Shown here: piece after piece, positions 37,101-45,070 of the stretch
Position numbering within the stretch: the first letter of the stretch is position 1
How the letters are laid out: every line of letters begins with the position of its first letter
Source of the DNA: Methylocystis sp.
GTDB lineage: Bacteria; Pseudomonadota; Alphaproteobacteria; Rhizobiales; Beijerinckiaceae
Length of the DNA: 59,921 nt
NCBI GenBank assembly: GCA_016178015.1
Contig: JACOUB010000002.1
Coordinates: forward strand, 1-59,921
Direction: 5' to 3'
Made by a program: the position numbers and the translations under genes
Notes under the pieces: generated by a model
Databases searched by the model: none
What the model saw: the letters and a program-made list of their open reading frames with translations, nothing else
Told to the model about the DNA's origin: nothing

Positions 37101-37633
37101 ATCTCGGCGCCCCTGGAATCGTGACGCTTGGTGGCGCCGGGCACGAACAGCATGGCGAAAACGGATTTGCCTTCGCGCGTCAGTCGTTGCCACAATTCCG
37201 GATCCGGGCGGAAAAAGCCGGCGACCGCCGGCGTGGACGTCACGTCGTGGACAGCGCGCTCCCAGTCGCCCGAAACGTTGGCGCCCACTGCGCAATGCAA
37301 GGCCACGTGCGGCGAGGCCCAGACCGTGACGACGACGCTCTGCGCATGGCGGCCGCCGCAGATCTCGCCTGCGGTGGTGGCGCCGATGACCGGAACGTCG
37401 CCGACGACGCTGCGCACGCCACGCAGAACGTCCTCCAAATCGTATTTTACGGACGCAAAAACCAGCGCCACCGACAGCGGATGCGTCTCAATCGCGGCGA
37501 CGGCTTTTTCAGCCGCTGCGACGGCCGTATCGAACGATCGGTCGCCTTTGCCGACGCCGGAGCCCACTTCTATCTCTCGGTAAGCGACCATCAACTCCTC
37601 CAACCCGCCGCGCATCGCCGGTCGGTCGACCAT
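34160..37633 (-). CDS. FIST-PAS-PAS-GGDEF-EAL cyclic-di-GMP signalling protein
   Basis: 1157 residues from ATG 37633; a TTG at 37642 adds three. Domain order is FIST N (about 35-220), FIST C (230-375), a coiled-coil linker (..RRELERKADELEETVAERTAALN), two PAS domains (about 465-590 and 595-715), GGDEF (720-880) and EAL (890-1145). The cyclase motif GGDEF is intact, with an RATD inhibitory site five residues before it. The EAL domain keeps EALVRW, ITET, DDFGTGYSS and EGVET, so both synthesis and breakdown of c-di-GMP are possible. FIST domains are thought to sense small ligands. No membrane segment is seen, so sensing is cytoplasmic. It is divergent from a di-haem cytochrome. Confidence 0.93.
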   Translation of the reverse strand: MVDRPAMRGGLEELMVAYREIEVGSGVGKGDRSFDTAVAAAEKAVAAIETHPLSVALVFASVKYDLEDVLRGVRSVVGDVPVIGATTAGEICGGRHAQSVVVTVWASPHVALHCAVGANVSGDWERAVHDVTSTPAVAGFFRPDPELWQRLTREGKSVFAMLFVPGATKRHDSRGAEILETLKAAAEARFPIIAAAAADDWKMEQNFVLMGERSFPDSLLLAVFETRLQFGIALAHGFQPSAVTASVTAVEDREVLTVNGLPAADELPKLLGSTREAVEGRHVSLTTGRAVGMLNGMGQYRIMVSTYLTPGGGCRMAQPVTPGTVLTAMEADPASMRLAASTALRKAILRGGITEPALAMVSYCALRERFMGREASDEEIAQTKDLMGDAPVFGLSCFGEGGVSDDGVSRYNNATVCALVVGADLSPAARVALEAGKLRRELERKADELEETVAERTAALNQAVASLKESEERFRLAMRGANDGVWDWNLTTNETYLSPRWKSMLGYGDDELDNYRDAWSRLVHPDDKAAALANLRETLEGAGKFDIEFRMRHKDGHYVDILSRAFLVLDEQGKVVRLVGTHVDISEHKRVERSLRQAAAVFTSTHEGVVITDTDARIMAVNPAFREITGYSEGELLGKGPCILQSGRQGEDFYREMWRSINEDGCWQGEIWNRRKCGEVYPEWLTISAVRDDAGQVVNYVGVFADITIVKKSEARLEYIAHHDPLTDLPNRLLLLSHLEHAIAHAKRNDHTGAVLFIDLDRFKDVNDSLGHAAGDELLKLVTRRIRASLRATDTLGRLGGDEFVIVLGELSCPEDAGQVAKKLIDELSDQSFMLAGGQEVMLGASIGVAIFPADGEIPDEVIQHADAALYEAKSHGRATYRFYSTALTEAASARLEMEVRFRQALENDEFVLHYQPLMSGSDGQIRGVEALVRWRRPEIGLVPPDEFIPFAEETGLIIPLGEWVLRTACLQMKKWLTMGASVKTMAVNLSSRQFQQSDIHERVRVILEETGLPGHCLELEITETALLLQNQEILLKMACLKALGVRLSIDDFGTGYSSLAYLKQFPINQLKIDKGFVRDMADDAADMGIVSAIIAVARALSLEVVAEGVETTAQLDVLKHQGCDMVQGFLFSRPVPEDELAPMLGIGQGAALKRSA

Positions 37634-37970
37634 CTCGGACAAAGCTTTCCAAGCACTTAAGCTTGGCCAGAGCCTTGGATGAGTCGCAAAATAAGGGCGC
37701 TGTCGCCGTCAGCGCATGGTGGGGTTTCACAGAGGCGGCGACATAACGACGCAGGTCGAGCCTTGCCTGAATTTGCTCGAGCTGCGCGCCGTGAGCCTGT
37801 CGGAACCTTGGCGCATCTCGTGGCGTTGTCCGTGAGCAAACCGGAACCGGCGCCGCTCTGAAATCTTCGAGGCCAGTCGAAGGCTTCGCGCCGGGCGCCG
37901 GCGCAAAATTGGCGTTAATTCCTAAACTGCCGAAAATATGACAGGGACTTCCGTCCACAAGGGGGATTCA
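37634..37970. other. Divergent intergenic region with an EcfG-like promoter match
   Basis: These 337 bases separate the FIST/GGDEF gene from the cytochrome gene. On the plus strand GGAAC (37802-37806) and CGTT (37824-37827) are spaced 17 bases apart, the general-stress sigma EcfG pattern of Rhizobiales, 143 bases before the cytochrome start. Such a short pattern is expected about once by chance in a window of this size, so the call is weak. No gene is seen in the interval. Confidence 0.25.
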
Positions 37971-39287
37971 ATGAAACGCTCAATGTTGGTCTTTGCAGTC
38001 TTAGGCGCGACCGGCCTGAGCTGGGCCGTTATTGCTTCCGCGGCTCCTCCCGCCAAAAACTTCGACGCGGAGATTGCCGGTCACGCGAAAACGATGCTCG
38101 ACGAGGGCAAGAAGACATTCCGTTACGACACGTTCGGGGACGAGGCCTTCTGGGGCGACGCGCTCCAACTGCACAAAGCCATCGCCGGCGCCAAGAACGG
38201 CGGCGTCGGCCCCGGCGTCTCGCCGAAAACCGCGCTGTCGGTCGGCCTCAAGGTCGACGCGGACGCCCTGCCGGCGGCTTTGAAGAAGCAGCTCGCGGCG
38301 GGAAAGGTCAACCTCGACGATCCGGCCACGACGATCGCCCTGCTCAAGCTGAACGCCGTCGTCGGCGTCACCGCCTTCGCCAACCCCGACGGCAGCGTCA
38401 AGTCGATGGGCCTCCAATGCGCGCTTTGTCACTCGACGGTTGACGATTCGTTCGCGCCGGGCATCGGCAAACGCTTGGACGGCTGGGCGAACCGCGACCT
38501 GAACGTCGGCGCGATCATGTCGCTTGCCCCCAACCTGAAGCCTTTCACCGACCTGCTCGGCGTCGACGTCGCGACCGTCAAAAAAGTTCTCGCCAGCTGG
38601 GGCCCCGGTCGCTTCGACGCGGAACTCGACAAGGACGGCAAGGCGCTGCGCCCCGACGGCAAGCAGGCGGGCACGCTGATCCCGCCCGCCTTCGGCCTCG
38701 CCGGCGTCAACCTCCACACCTGGACGGGGTTCGGGTCGGTCACCTATTGGAACGCTTACGTCGGAGCGACCGAGATGCACGGCTCGGGAACGTTCTTCGA
38801 CGCTCGCTTCAACGACAAGGGTCAGTATCCGGTGGCAGCGAAGAGCGGCTCCGGAAACACGCGCGGGACGCCGGACAAGCTGACGTCCAAGCTGGCCGCG
38901 CTGCACTTCTACCAGCTCTCGATTCCAGCGCCAAAAGCGCCAGTCGAATCATATGATCACTCTGCCTACGAGCGGGGCAAGGCGATCTTTGCCGGGCCCG
39001 GCAAATGTGCGACCTGCCACGTGCCGCCGCTGTTCACCGAGCCGGGGCACAACTTGCACGCGCCGAGCGAAGTCGGCGTCGACTCGTTCCAGGCCGACCG
39101 GTCGCCGACGCATATGTATCGCACCGCTCCTTTGGCGGGACTGTGGACGCACCAAAAAGGCGGCTTTTACCACGATGGCCGTTTTGCGACCTTGCTCGAC
39201 GTGGTGAACCACTACGACACGCACCTCCGCCTCAATCTTTCGGACAAAGACAAGAAGGACTTGGTCGAGTACCTGAAGGGAATTTGA
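37971..39287 (+). CDS. Periplasmic di-haem c-type cytochrome, peroxidase/MauG-like
   Basis: 438 residues from the ATG at 37971, preceded by AGGGGGA. A signal peptide ends near ASAAPPA. Two covalent haem motifs are visible, CALCH at 150-154 and CATCH at 346-350, with the C-terminal half resembling the catalytic domain of bacterial di-haem peroxidases (LWTHQKGGFYHDGRFATLLDVVNHY). The large N-terminal domain differs from classical CcpA. A role in peroxide reduction or periplasmic electron transfer follows from the architecture; no substrate is inferable. Confidence 0.88.
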   Translation: MKRSMLVFAVLGATGLSWAVIASAAPPAKNFDAEIAGHAKTMLDEGKKTFRYDTFGDEAFWGDALQLHKAIAGAKNGGVGPGVSPKTALSVGLKVDADALPAALKKQLAAGKVNLDDPATTIALLKLNAVVGVTAFANPDGSVKSMGLQCALCHSTVDDSFAPGIGKRLDGWANRDLNVGAIMSLAPNLKPFTDLLGVDVATVKKVLASWGPGRFDAELDKDGKALRPDGKQAGTLIPPAFGLAGVNLHTWTGFGSVTYWNAYVGATEMHGSGTFFDARFNDKGQYPVAAKSGSGNTRGTPDKLTSKLAALHFYQLSIPAPKAPVESYDHSAYERGKAIFAGPGKCATCHVPPLFTEPGHNLHAPSEVGVDSFQADRSPTHMYRTAPLAGLWTHQKGGFYHDGRFATLLDVVNHYDTHLRLNLSDKDKKDLVEYLKGI

Positions 39288-39516
39288 ATCGAAGATAAAT
39301 CCCCGGCGAAGCCGGCGCCCGATCCCACGCCGCGCCTCCGCTTGCGACAATTCGCAGTGGAGGAGAATTGCATGGGACGCGGCGTCGGCGCACAGCGTTG
39401 CCGCATGACGCTCTGGCGCGACGCATCGCGGCCGTCCGACAGCGCAGCAACTTGCGCGGGACCGCCGCTTCGTCTATGCCGCTTGGCTTTAATGGCTCCA
39501 GCTTGCCGGAAACGCC

Positions 39517-40014
39517 GTGGCGAAGTCGCAAAAGCCCGTCGCGTTGATCATGGGCTCACAATCCGACTGGGCGACCATGCGCCATGCCGCCGCGACGCTG
39601 GAAGAACTCGGCGTCGGCCATGAGGCGCGCATCGTTTCGGCCCACCGCACCCCCGACCGGCTGGTGGCGTTCGCCAAGGGCGCCGAGGCGGAAGGGTTTG
39701 AGGTGATCATCGCCGGCGCCGGCGGGGCCGCGCACCTGCCCGGCATGACGGCTTCCATGACGAACTTGCCCGTGCTCGGCGTGCCCATCGGGTCCGCGGC
39801 GCTCGGCGGGCTCGATTCTCTCCTCTCCATCGTGCAGATGCCCGCCGGCGCGCCGGTGGGCGCGCTGGCGATCGGCAAAGCCGGAGCGATCAACGCCGCG
39901 CTGCTTGCCGCCGCCTTTCTGGCGCGCGGCGACGCGGCGCTGGCGACGCGCCTCGCCGATTGGCGCAAGCGCCAGACGGACAGCGTCGCCGCAACGCCCG
40001 CCGACGAGACCTGA
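39517..40014 (+). CDS. purE: N5-carboxyaminoimidazole ribonucleotide mutase
   Basis: 165 residues from a GTG start (GTG-GCG-AAG). PurE class I motifs are all present: [10 protein letters not shown], the catalytic [20 protein letters not shown] and the glycine-rich [11 protein letters not shown]. It moves the carboxyl group of N5-CAIR to carbon 4 in purine synthesis. It is directly followed by purK, its substrate-forming partner; eight bases separate them. Confidence 0.96.
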   Translation: MAKSQKPVALIMGSQSDWATMRHAAATLEELGVGHEARIVSAHRTPDRLVAFAKGAEAEGFEVIIAGAGGAAHLPGMTASMTNLPVLGVPIGSAALGGLDSLLSIVQMPAGAPVGALAIGKAGAINAALLAAAFLARGDAALATRLADWRKRQTDSVAATPADET

Positions 40015-40022
40015 AGACAAAG

Positions 40023-41111
40023 ATGCTAGAGCCAGGCGGCGCCATCGGCATTTTGGGCGGCGGTCAGCTCGCCAGGATGCTGGCGCTGGCCGGCGCGCGC
40101 CTCGGGTTGAAATCGCACGTCTTTTCGCCTGTTGCGGACGACCCGGCGTTCGACGTTTGCGCAGCCAAGACGCAGGCCGCGTTTTCTGACGAGGCCGCCC
40201 TCGCCGGCTTTGCCGAGGCAGTCGATCTCGTCACCTACGAATTCGAGAACGTTCCCGCCGCGACCGCCGCTTTCCTTCAAGCGCGGCGGCCCGTCCGCCC
40301 CAATCCGAGCGTGCTCGCTCTGACGCAGGACCGTCTCGCCGAAAAGCAGTTTCTCGAACGGCTCGGCGTCGAGACCGCGGTTTTCGCAAGCGTCGAGAAT
40401 GCCGGCGCGCTGGCGAGAGCCGTGGCGCAAATCGGGCGTCCGTCCATCCTCAAGACGCGGCGTCTCGGCTATGACGGCAAGGGCCAGATAACGGCGCCCG
40501 ACGGCGCCGATCTTGCCGTCGCCTTCCGCGCGCTGGGCGGCGCTTCTTGCATCCTCGAGAGTTTCGTGCCTTTCGCGCGCGAGGTTTCGGTGGTGGCGGC
40601 GCGCGGCGAAGACGGGTCGTTTGCAGCCTACGGCGTGTGCGAAAACGTCCATCAACGCCACATTCTGAATGTCACCACGGCGCCGGCCGCGATCCGGCCG
40701 GAAACCGCGGCTGCGGCCGTGGCGATCACCCGCCGCATAGCGGAGGCGCTGGATTACGTGGGCGTCATCGCCGTCGAAATGTTCGTCGTCGAGCAGGCCA
40801 TCGGACCGCCGTGGGAGCGCCTCGTCGTCAACGAGATCGCCCCGCGCGTCCACAATTCCGGGCATTGGACGCTCGACGGCGCCGCAACCTCGCAGTTCGA
40901 GCAGCATGTGCGGGCCATCGCCGGCTGGCCCTTAGGCTCGACGCGGCGGCATGGCCGTGTCGAGATGCGCAATCTCATCGGCGACGATGTCCACAATTGG
41001 CGCAACATATTGGCCGAAGACGGCGCCTGCTTGCACCTTTACGGCAAGAAGGAACCGCGCCCGGGGCGCAAGATGGGCCACGTAACGAAGGTGTTTGCGG
41101 AAAGGGAGTGA
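40023..41111 (+). CDS. purK: N5-carboxyaminoimidazole ribonucleotide synthase
   Basis: 362 residues from the ATG at 40023. It is an ATP-grasp enzyme with the N-terminal GILGGGQLARM dinucleotide-like motif, YEFENVP, the ATP-binding segment ILKTRRLGYDGKGQ, the metal-site VNEIAPRVHNSGHWT and the C-terminal GRKMGHVT. It carboxylates AIR using ATP and bicarbonate. Its last 60 bases have a partial decayed second copy at 41689-41748, on the far side of the DUF4160/DUF2442 pair. Confidence 0.96.
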   Translation: MLEPGGAIGILGGGQLARMLALAGARLGLKSHVFSPVADDPAFDVCAAKTQAAFSDEAALAGFAEAVDLVTYEFENVPAATAAFLQARRPVRPNPSVLALTQDRLAEKQFLERLGVETAVFASVENAGALARAVAQIGRPSILKTRRLGYDGKGQITAPDGADLAVAFRALGGASCILESFVPFAREVSVVAARGEDGSFAAYGVCENVHQRHILNVTTAPAAIRPETAAAAVAITRRIAEALDYVGVIAVEMFVVEQAIGPPWERLVVNEIAPRVHNSGHWTLDGAATSQFEQHVRAIAGWPLGSTRRHGRVEMRNLIGDDVHNWRNILAEDGACLHLYGKKEPRPGRKMGHVTKVFAERE

Positions 41112-41173
41112 GGAAGAACGGCGGAGAAGACGCCGCGCTCATGGTTCGTCCCGAGAGGTTACAGGAACAGAAG

Positions 41174-41416
41174 ATGCCGACGATTTTGCGCATTGGCGCG
41201 TTTCGGTTTTTCTTTTACAGTCTCGAGACTGGCGAGCCGCCACATGTCCATGTGGAGAGTGGCGACAAGACTGCGAAATATTGGCTCGATCCCGTGGAAT
41301 TGGCCCGATCGCAAGGCTTCCGCCCGCACGAGCTTAGGCGCTTGCGAGGCATGGTGATCGAGCATCGTGCGAAACTTGAAGAGGCCTGGAATGCCCACCT
41401 TGGCGATCAAGCATAA
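41174..41416 (+). CDS. DUF4160 family protein (probable toxin-antitoxin partner)
   Basis: 80 residues from the ATG at 41174, seven bases after AGGAAC. The family core is complete: PTILRIGAFRFFFYS..ETGEPPHVHVESGDKTAKYWLDPVELA....GFRPHELRRLRGMVIEHR. DUF4160 is almost always paired with DUF2442, as here; the pair is widely predicted to be a type II toxin-antitoxin-like module, but its activity is not established. The gene overlaps the next by 26 bases. Confidence 0.9.
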   Translation: MPTILRIGAFRFFFYSLETGEPPHVHVESGDKTAKYWLDPVELARSQGFRPHELRRLRGMVIEHRAKLEEAWNAHLGDQA

Positions 41417-41636
41417 TCCGGCCGCCGTCGATGTCCGGATCGATGACGCTGTCATCTGCGTCGCTTTGGCGGACGGACGGGAAGTGTCCGCGCCATTGGA
41501 CTGGTTCCCGCGGCTGCGCGACGCCACGCCCGAGCAACGACGAAATTGGCGTCTGATCGGACGCGGCGAGGGAATTCACTGGTCGGACCTCGACGAGGAC
41601 GTGTCGGTCAATAGCTTGCTAGGGCTTCCAACGTAA
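41391..41636 (+). CDS. DUF2442 family protein (partner of DUF4160)
   Basis: 81 residues from the ATG at 41391 within the end of the preceding gene. Family motifs are visible: VDVRIDDAVICVALADGREVSAPLDWFPRL, then RRNWRLIGRGEGIHWSDLDEDVSVNSLL. The fold is a small beta-rich domain, and the conserved GIHWxxLDEDxSxxxLL tail is diagnostic. It is presumed to neutralise or regulate its overlapping partner; that role is inferred from pairing. Confidence 0.9.
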   Translation: MPTLAIKHNPAAVDVRIDDAVICVALADGREVSAPLDWFPRLRDATPEQRRNWRLIGRGEGIHWSDLDEDVSVNSLLGLPT

Positions 41637-41688
41637 TGAAAGGTCAACGCGAACAGCCGCTCACACAAACTCCATGATCGCCGCATCG

Positions 41689-41748
41689 GACGCGCGCCAC
41701 GGCCGCAAGATGGGCCATGCGACGCGCGGTTTCCCGAAGGCGAGTGAG
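41689..41748 (+). pseudogene. purK: Second, decayed copy of the purK 3' end
   Basis: The segment encodes DARHGRKMGHATRGF, matching the PurK terminus RPGRKMGHVTKVF at 41063-41102. The DNA also matches (CGCAAGATGGGCCA is identical), and GAGTGAG follows in both. It lies 53 bases after the DUF2442 stop, so the two-gene module is bracketed by an intact and a broken purK end, as expected if it entered at the end of purK. Confidence 0.7.
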
Positions 41749-41860
41749 AGGGGAAAAAAACCAAGCCGACTGCTTGGAAAAGAAATTTTCGAACTCTTTA
41801 CCTATCTGCGATAGCCCTTGGCGTTAAGGGGAGAAAGCGCCTTCGCATTCTGCCGATTGA

Positions 41861-42000
41861 CCGTCATGCCCGCACTTGTCGCGGGCATCCACGCCGTGAC
41901 GCTGCGGAACGATCGAAAAAGTCGCGTAACGTCGTCGCTCGACTTGCATCGCTTCGCAATGTCCCGGCGTGGATGGCCGGCACGAGGCCGGCCATGACGG
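41861..42000. repeat. Facing palindromic repeat of the GTCATGCCCGC type
   Basis: A left unit (CCGTCATGCCCGCACTTGTC..GCGGGCATCCACG) faces a right unit (CGTGGATGGCCGGC..GCCGGCCATGACGG), each with its own small palindrome. It makes up much of the gap between DUF2442 and the large fusion gene. The rest of that gap (41637-42054) holds only the purK remnant. Confidence 0.75.
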
Positions 42001-42054
42001 GCGTGGCATTAGCTCGACATGGGGGCGCCCTCTGGCCTGTGCGAAGGAAAGCGC

Positions 42055-45045
42055 GTGAAGTCTCCATCCTTAGAGCTCGGGATCGCCAGCGCTCGCCAAC
42101 AGTCGGCAGCGAGCTGCACGCAAGAGCGCCATGAGGCAAAGCCAAAATCCAGACGCCCAGACCTCTTGCGTTGCATCGACGCGACCACGCTCGAAGCGTC
42201 TCTCCTCGACTCGGAACTGAGCTTCTACGGCGACTACTCCGATTGGTTAAATCCGATTCCGACCGTCGGCGAAGCCGTCGCCCACCTTAGCCGTGAAGTG
42301 ACTCGGCTGGAGACGAGTCTTGAGCCTTGGCAACTTAACGAGGCAATGACCAACGTTTTTCTTCTTTCCTGCACCCTGCTCAACTCGATCGATGATTACG
42401 CGCACGGGCCGGCTTACCGGGTTCCAAACAAGGCGTCGAGATTGCCGGGCGCCCGCCTGGCGCAAAGGGCGTTGACGCTGACTGAGGCGTCAACGGCTGT
42501 CCTGCGGTCGGCGCGTGTCGCCCGAGCCGGGCGGTGGGAACGACAATGGCAGGCCGGCTTCGATATTTTTCTGCAGCTCTTGGTGGGCGAGGCGCCGCGG
42601 CCGGAGGCCGTTGCGCGTTCGGCGCGTCAGCTGTCTTCGTTGCTGCTCCGGCCTCTGCCGGCCGATTTGCAGGCCGAGCGCATTCGCGTCCCGTCGGCCT
42701 TTCGAAAACAGGACCTGACGCCCTTTGACATTTTTGCGTTGGGACGAAAATTCATATCCCGCTTTCCCGATCGCCAACAGCCGATCCTGATCGTCGGTCT
42801 GCGCACGGCGGGCGCCTATTTTGCCCCTTTGCTGCGCGCCTTTCTCAAATCGGAAGGCTACCTTGACGTCGACATGGCGACCATGCGTCCGAAAAGGGGC
42901 TTGGCTGCGCGGGAGCGCGCCGAGCTGACGCGTTGCGCCCGCGCCGGCTGCTTGGCTGTCGTGATTGACGAACCGCCGTTCAGCGGCGCAACGATCGCCG
43001 AGGGCGTCGAGCAGCTTCGCAAGACAGGCTTTCACTCCGACAAGCTGGTCATCTTGTTTCCTGTCCGATACCGCGACTGGCGCGCTCACGTCGAAGCAAC
43101 GGGATTCCTCGACGAGGTCGTCATCTGTCTCGAACCGGAAGAATGGCATAAATATCGTATCCTCGCTTCCGAGGTCGTCGAAGATCGACTGCGCGAATAT
43201 TTTTTTCGGCGCAATTATGCCGCGGCCACTGTTGTCGCGAGCCCTGAAGCCGACCAATACAACGCGCGCCTCTTGGAGAGGTCGGACGCCAACGATCGCG
43301 AACGGCTCAAGCGTGTTTTTGCGGTTCGTCTGGAAACGAGAGACGGTCGGATCGAAACACGCTTCGTTCTGGCCAAGGGCGTCGGCTGGGGCGTTTTCGG
43401 CTATTCGGCGTTCTTGGCCGGTTGGCGGCTTGCCGGCTTGGTGCCGCCGCTGCTCGGCCTGCGCGACGGCATCCTCTACACGGAATGGCTGCCGCAGGAC
43501 CAATCTCACGGAGCAGGCGCTGTGCAACGCTCGCAATGGATCGAGCGCACAGCCGACTACGTGGCGGCGCGCGTGGGCTGCTTGCGCCTGGCGGCCGACC
43601 CCACGCCGGAGCTTGGCGTCGATCCGCAGCATGAAGGGTTTCGGGTCCTGAGGCTCAGCCTCTGTAAGGCTTATGGCAGTGCGATCGCCGCCAAGCTGAT
43701 GGGTGGCCGGTTTCTTAGCCGACTGTCTCGCAGGACGTGTCCCAATCCCACGATGATCGATGGCAAGATGGCGCCGTCCGAATGGATCGTCGGGCCATCC
43801 GGACTGCTCAAAACGGATTTCGAACACCACGGCTTCGGCAAGGTCGAGTTGAACGTGTGTGATCCGGCCTACGACCTTGCGGACGCCGTCCTTCAACTCG
43901 AGCTCTCGCCCCAGGAACAACGGGAGCTCATTCAACGTTATGCAAATAAGACCGGCGATGCAGGCGTGCAGAACCGGCTGTTCATGAATAAGCTGATCGC
44001 CGGCAGTTGGTTGATGGCGTCTTCTCTCGAAAGAGCTCTGGAGCCGCCGCAATCCGAGCGCAGGGCGGCGGAGGCCAACAAGCAATACATCCAGGCGTGG
44101 GATTTCCTGACGAGAGAATGCGCCCGCTTCTGCGGCGCCCTCTGCCACCGGCCTCAGTCGCCGCAGTGGGGCGCACGGCTCGTGGCGCTCGACATCGATG
44201 GCGTCCTCGATCGCCGCACCTTCGGCTTTCCGACGGCCACGGCGGCCAGCATCCGGGCCTTGAGGCTGCTGCATGCCCACGGATTTGCTGTCGCCGTCAA
44301 TACCGCGCGCTCGGCCCGCCAGGTCAAGGAATATTGCAGCGCATACGGATTTGTGGGGGGCGTGGCCGAGTATGGCGGCTATGTCTTCGACGCAATAAGC
44401 GGCAAGGGGGTGAGAGTCGCCAGCGCTGCAGCAATGGAGCAGCTCGAAAAATTGCGCGCGGCGTTGCGCGAACTGCCTGGCGTCTTCTTGAACGATGGCT
44501 ACGAATACTCGATCCGCGCCTATGCTTTCGAACGCAACCGAACCGTTCCCTTGCCGGCTGCAATGGTCCCGAACCTGATGTCTCGACTGCAATTGGGCCG
44601 TCTTCGCTGCTTCAACACCTCAATCGACACGACCGTTATGGCGAAGGACGTCGACAAGGGCGTGGGGCTGCGCGCGTTGTTGGAGGCGGCCAAACAACGG
44701 CCGCTCGAAACGGTCGCCATCGGCGACTCGGAGCCGGACCTTGCGATGTTTCGCGTCGCCGACCGGAGTTTTACGCCCGGCAAGATCGGCCGCCCCGATC
44801 TGGTGCAGGCGATTGGCGGCAAGGTTGCTCGCGCCGCGGCCCAACGCGGATTGCTCGAGATTGTGCGCTCCCTGATCCATCCCGACGGCGGCAGTTGTCC
44901 AGTCTGCCCACCAACAGAGCTCGTGTGTGGCGCGCAAGACGCTTTGTTTTTGGACCTGCTGGAGACTGCCGACAAAAACCGGTTGACGCTGCTGCTGCGA
45001 GCCTTGCTGCATCCAAAGGCCCTCCGAGCCTTCGTCCAGGGTTAG
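42055..45045 (+). CDS. Giant fusion: phosphoribosyltransferase / kinase-like / HAD phosphatase
   Basis: 996 residues from the GTG at 42055, which has GAAGGA six bases upstream; an ATG at 42019 adds 12 residues but lacks a ribosome site. Four parts can be read. A helical N-terminal region has no match. A phosphoribosyltransferase-like domain (about 42720-43200) has ILIVGLRTAGAYFAPLL and the PRPP-loop-like VVIDEPPFSGATIAEGV. An aminoglycoside/choline-kinase-like domain (about 43300-44100) has TEWLPQ, the catalytic-loop-like MIDGKMAPSEW and DFEHHGFG...CDPAYDLA. A Cof-type HAD phosphatase (about 44170-44860) has all four motifs: DIDGVLD, NTAR, the Lys of AKDVDKG and GDSEPD. The kinase loop lacks the usual His and Asn. 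A small-molecule pathway on a ribosyl or sugar phosphate is inferred. Confidence 0.82.
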   Translation: MKSPSLELGIASARQQSAASCTQERHEAKPKSRRPDLLRCIDATTLEASLLDSELSFYGDYSDWLNPIPTVGEAVAHLSREVTRLETSLEPWQLNEAMTNVFLLSCTLLNSIDDYAHGPAYRVPNKASRLPGARLAQRALTLTEASTAVLRSARVARAGRWERQWQAGFDIFLQLLVGEAPRPEAVARSARQLSSLLLRPLPADLQAERIRVPSAFRKQDLTPFDIFALGRKFISRFPDRQQPILIVGLRTAGAYFAPLLRAFLKSEGYLDVDMATMRPKRGLAARERAELTRCARAGCLAVVIDEPPFSGATIAEGVEQLRKTGFHSDKLVILFPVRYRDWRAHVEATGFLDEVVICLEPEEWHKYRILASEVVEDRLREYFFRRNYAAATVVASPEADQYNARLLERSDANDRERLKRVFAVRLETRDGRIETRFVLAKGVGWGVFGYSAFLAGWRLAGLVPPLLGLRDGILYTEWLPQDQSHGAGAVQRSQWIERTADYVAARVGCLRLAADPTPELGVDPQHEGFRVLRLSLCKAYGSAIAAKLMGGRFLSRLSRRTCPNPTMIDGKMAPSEWIVGPSGLLKTDFEHHGFGKVELNVCDPAYDLADAVLQLELSPQEQRELIQRYANKTGDAGVQNRLFMNKLIAGSWLMASSLERALEPPQSERRAAEANKQYIQAWDFLTRECARFCGALCHRPQSPQWGARLVALDIDGVLDRRTFGFPTATAASIRALRLLHAHGFAVAVNTARSARQVKEYCSAYGFVGGVAEYGGYVFDAISGKGVRVASAAAMEQLEKLRAALRELPGVFLNDGYEYSIRAYAFERNRTVPLPAAMVPNLMSRLQLGRLRCFNTSIDTTVMAKDVDKGVGLRALLEAAKQRPLETVAIGDSEPDLAMFRVADRSFTPGKIGRPDLVQAIGGKVARAAAQRGLLEIVRSLIHPDGGSCPVCPPTELVCGAQDALFLDLLETADKNRLTLLLRALLHPKALRAFVQG

Positions 45046-45070
45046 CCGAGATCAACTGCGAGTCTTCAAT

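Noticed and set aside
42490-44592. About 700-codon frame antisense to the fusion gene
   Set aside because: The plus-strand protein has several recognisable domains across the same bases; the antisense product has none.
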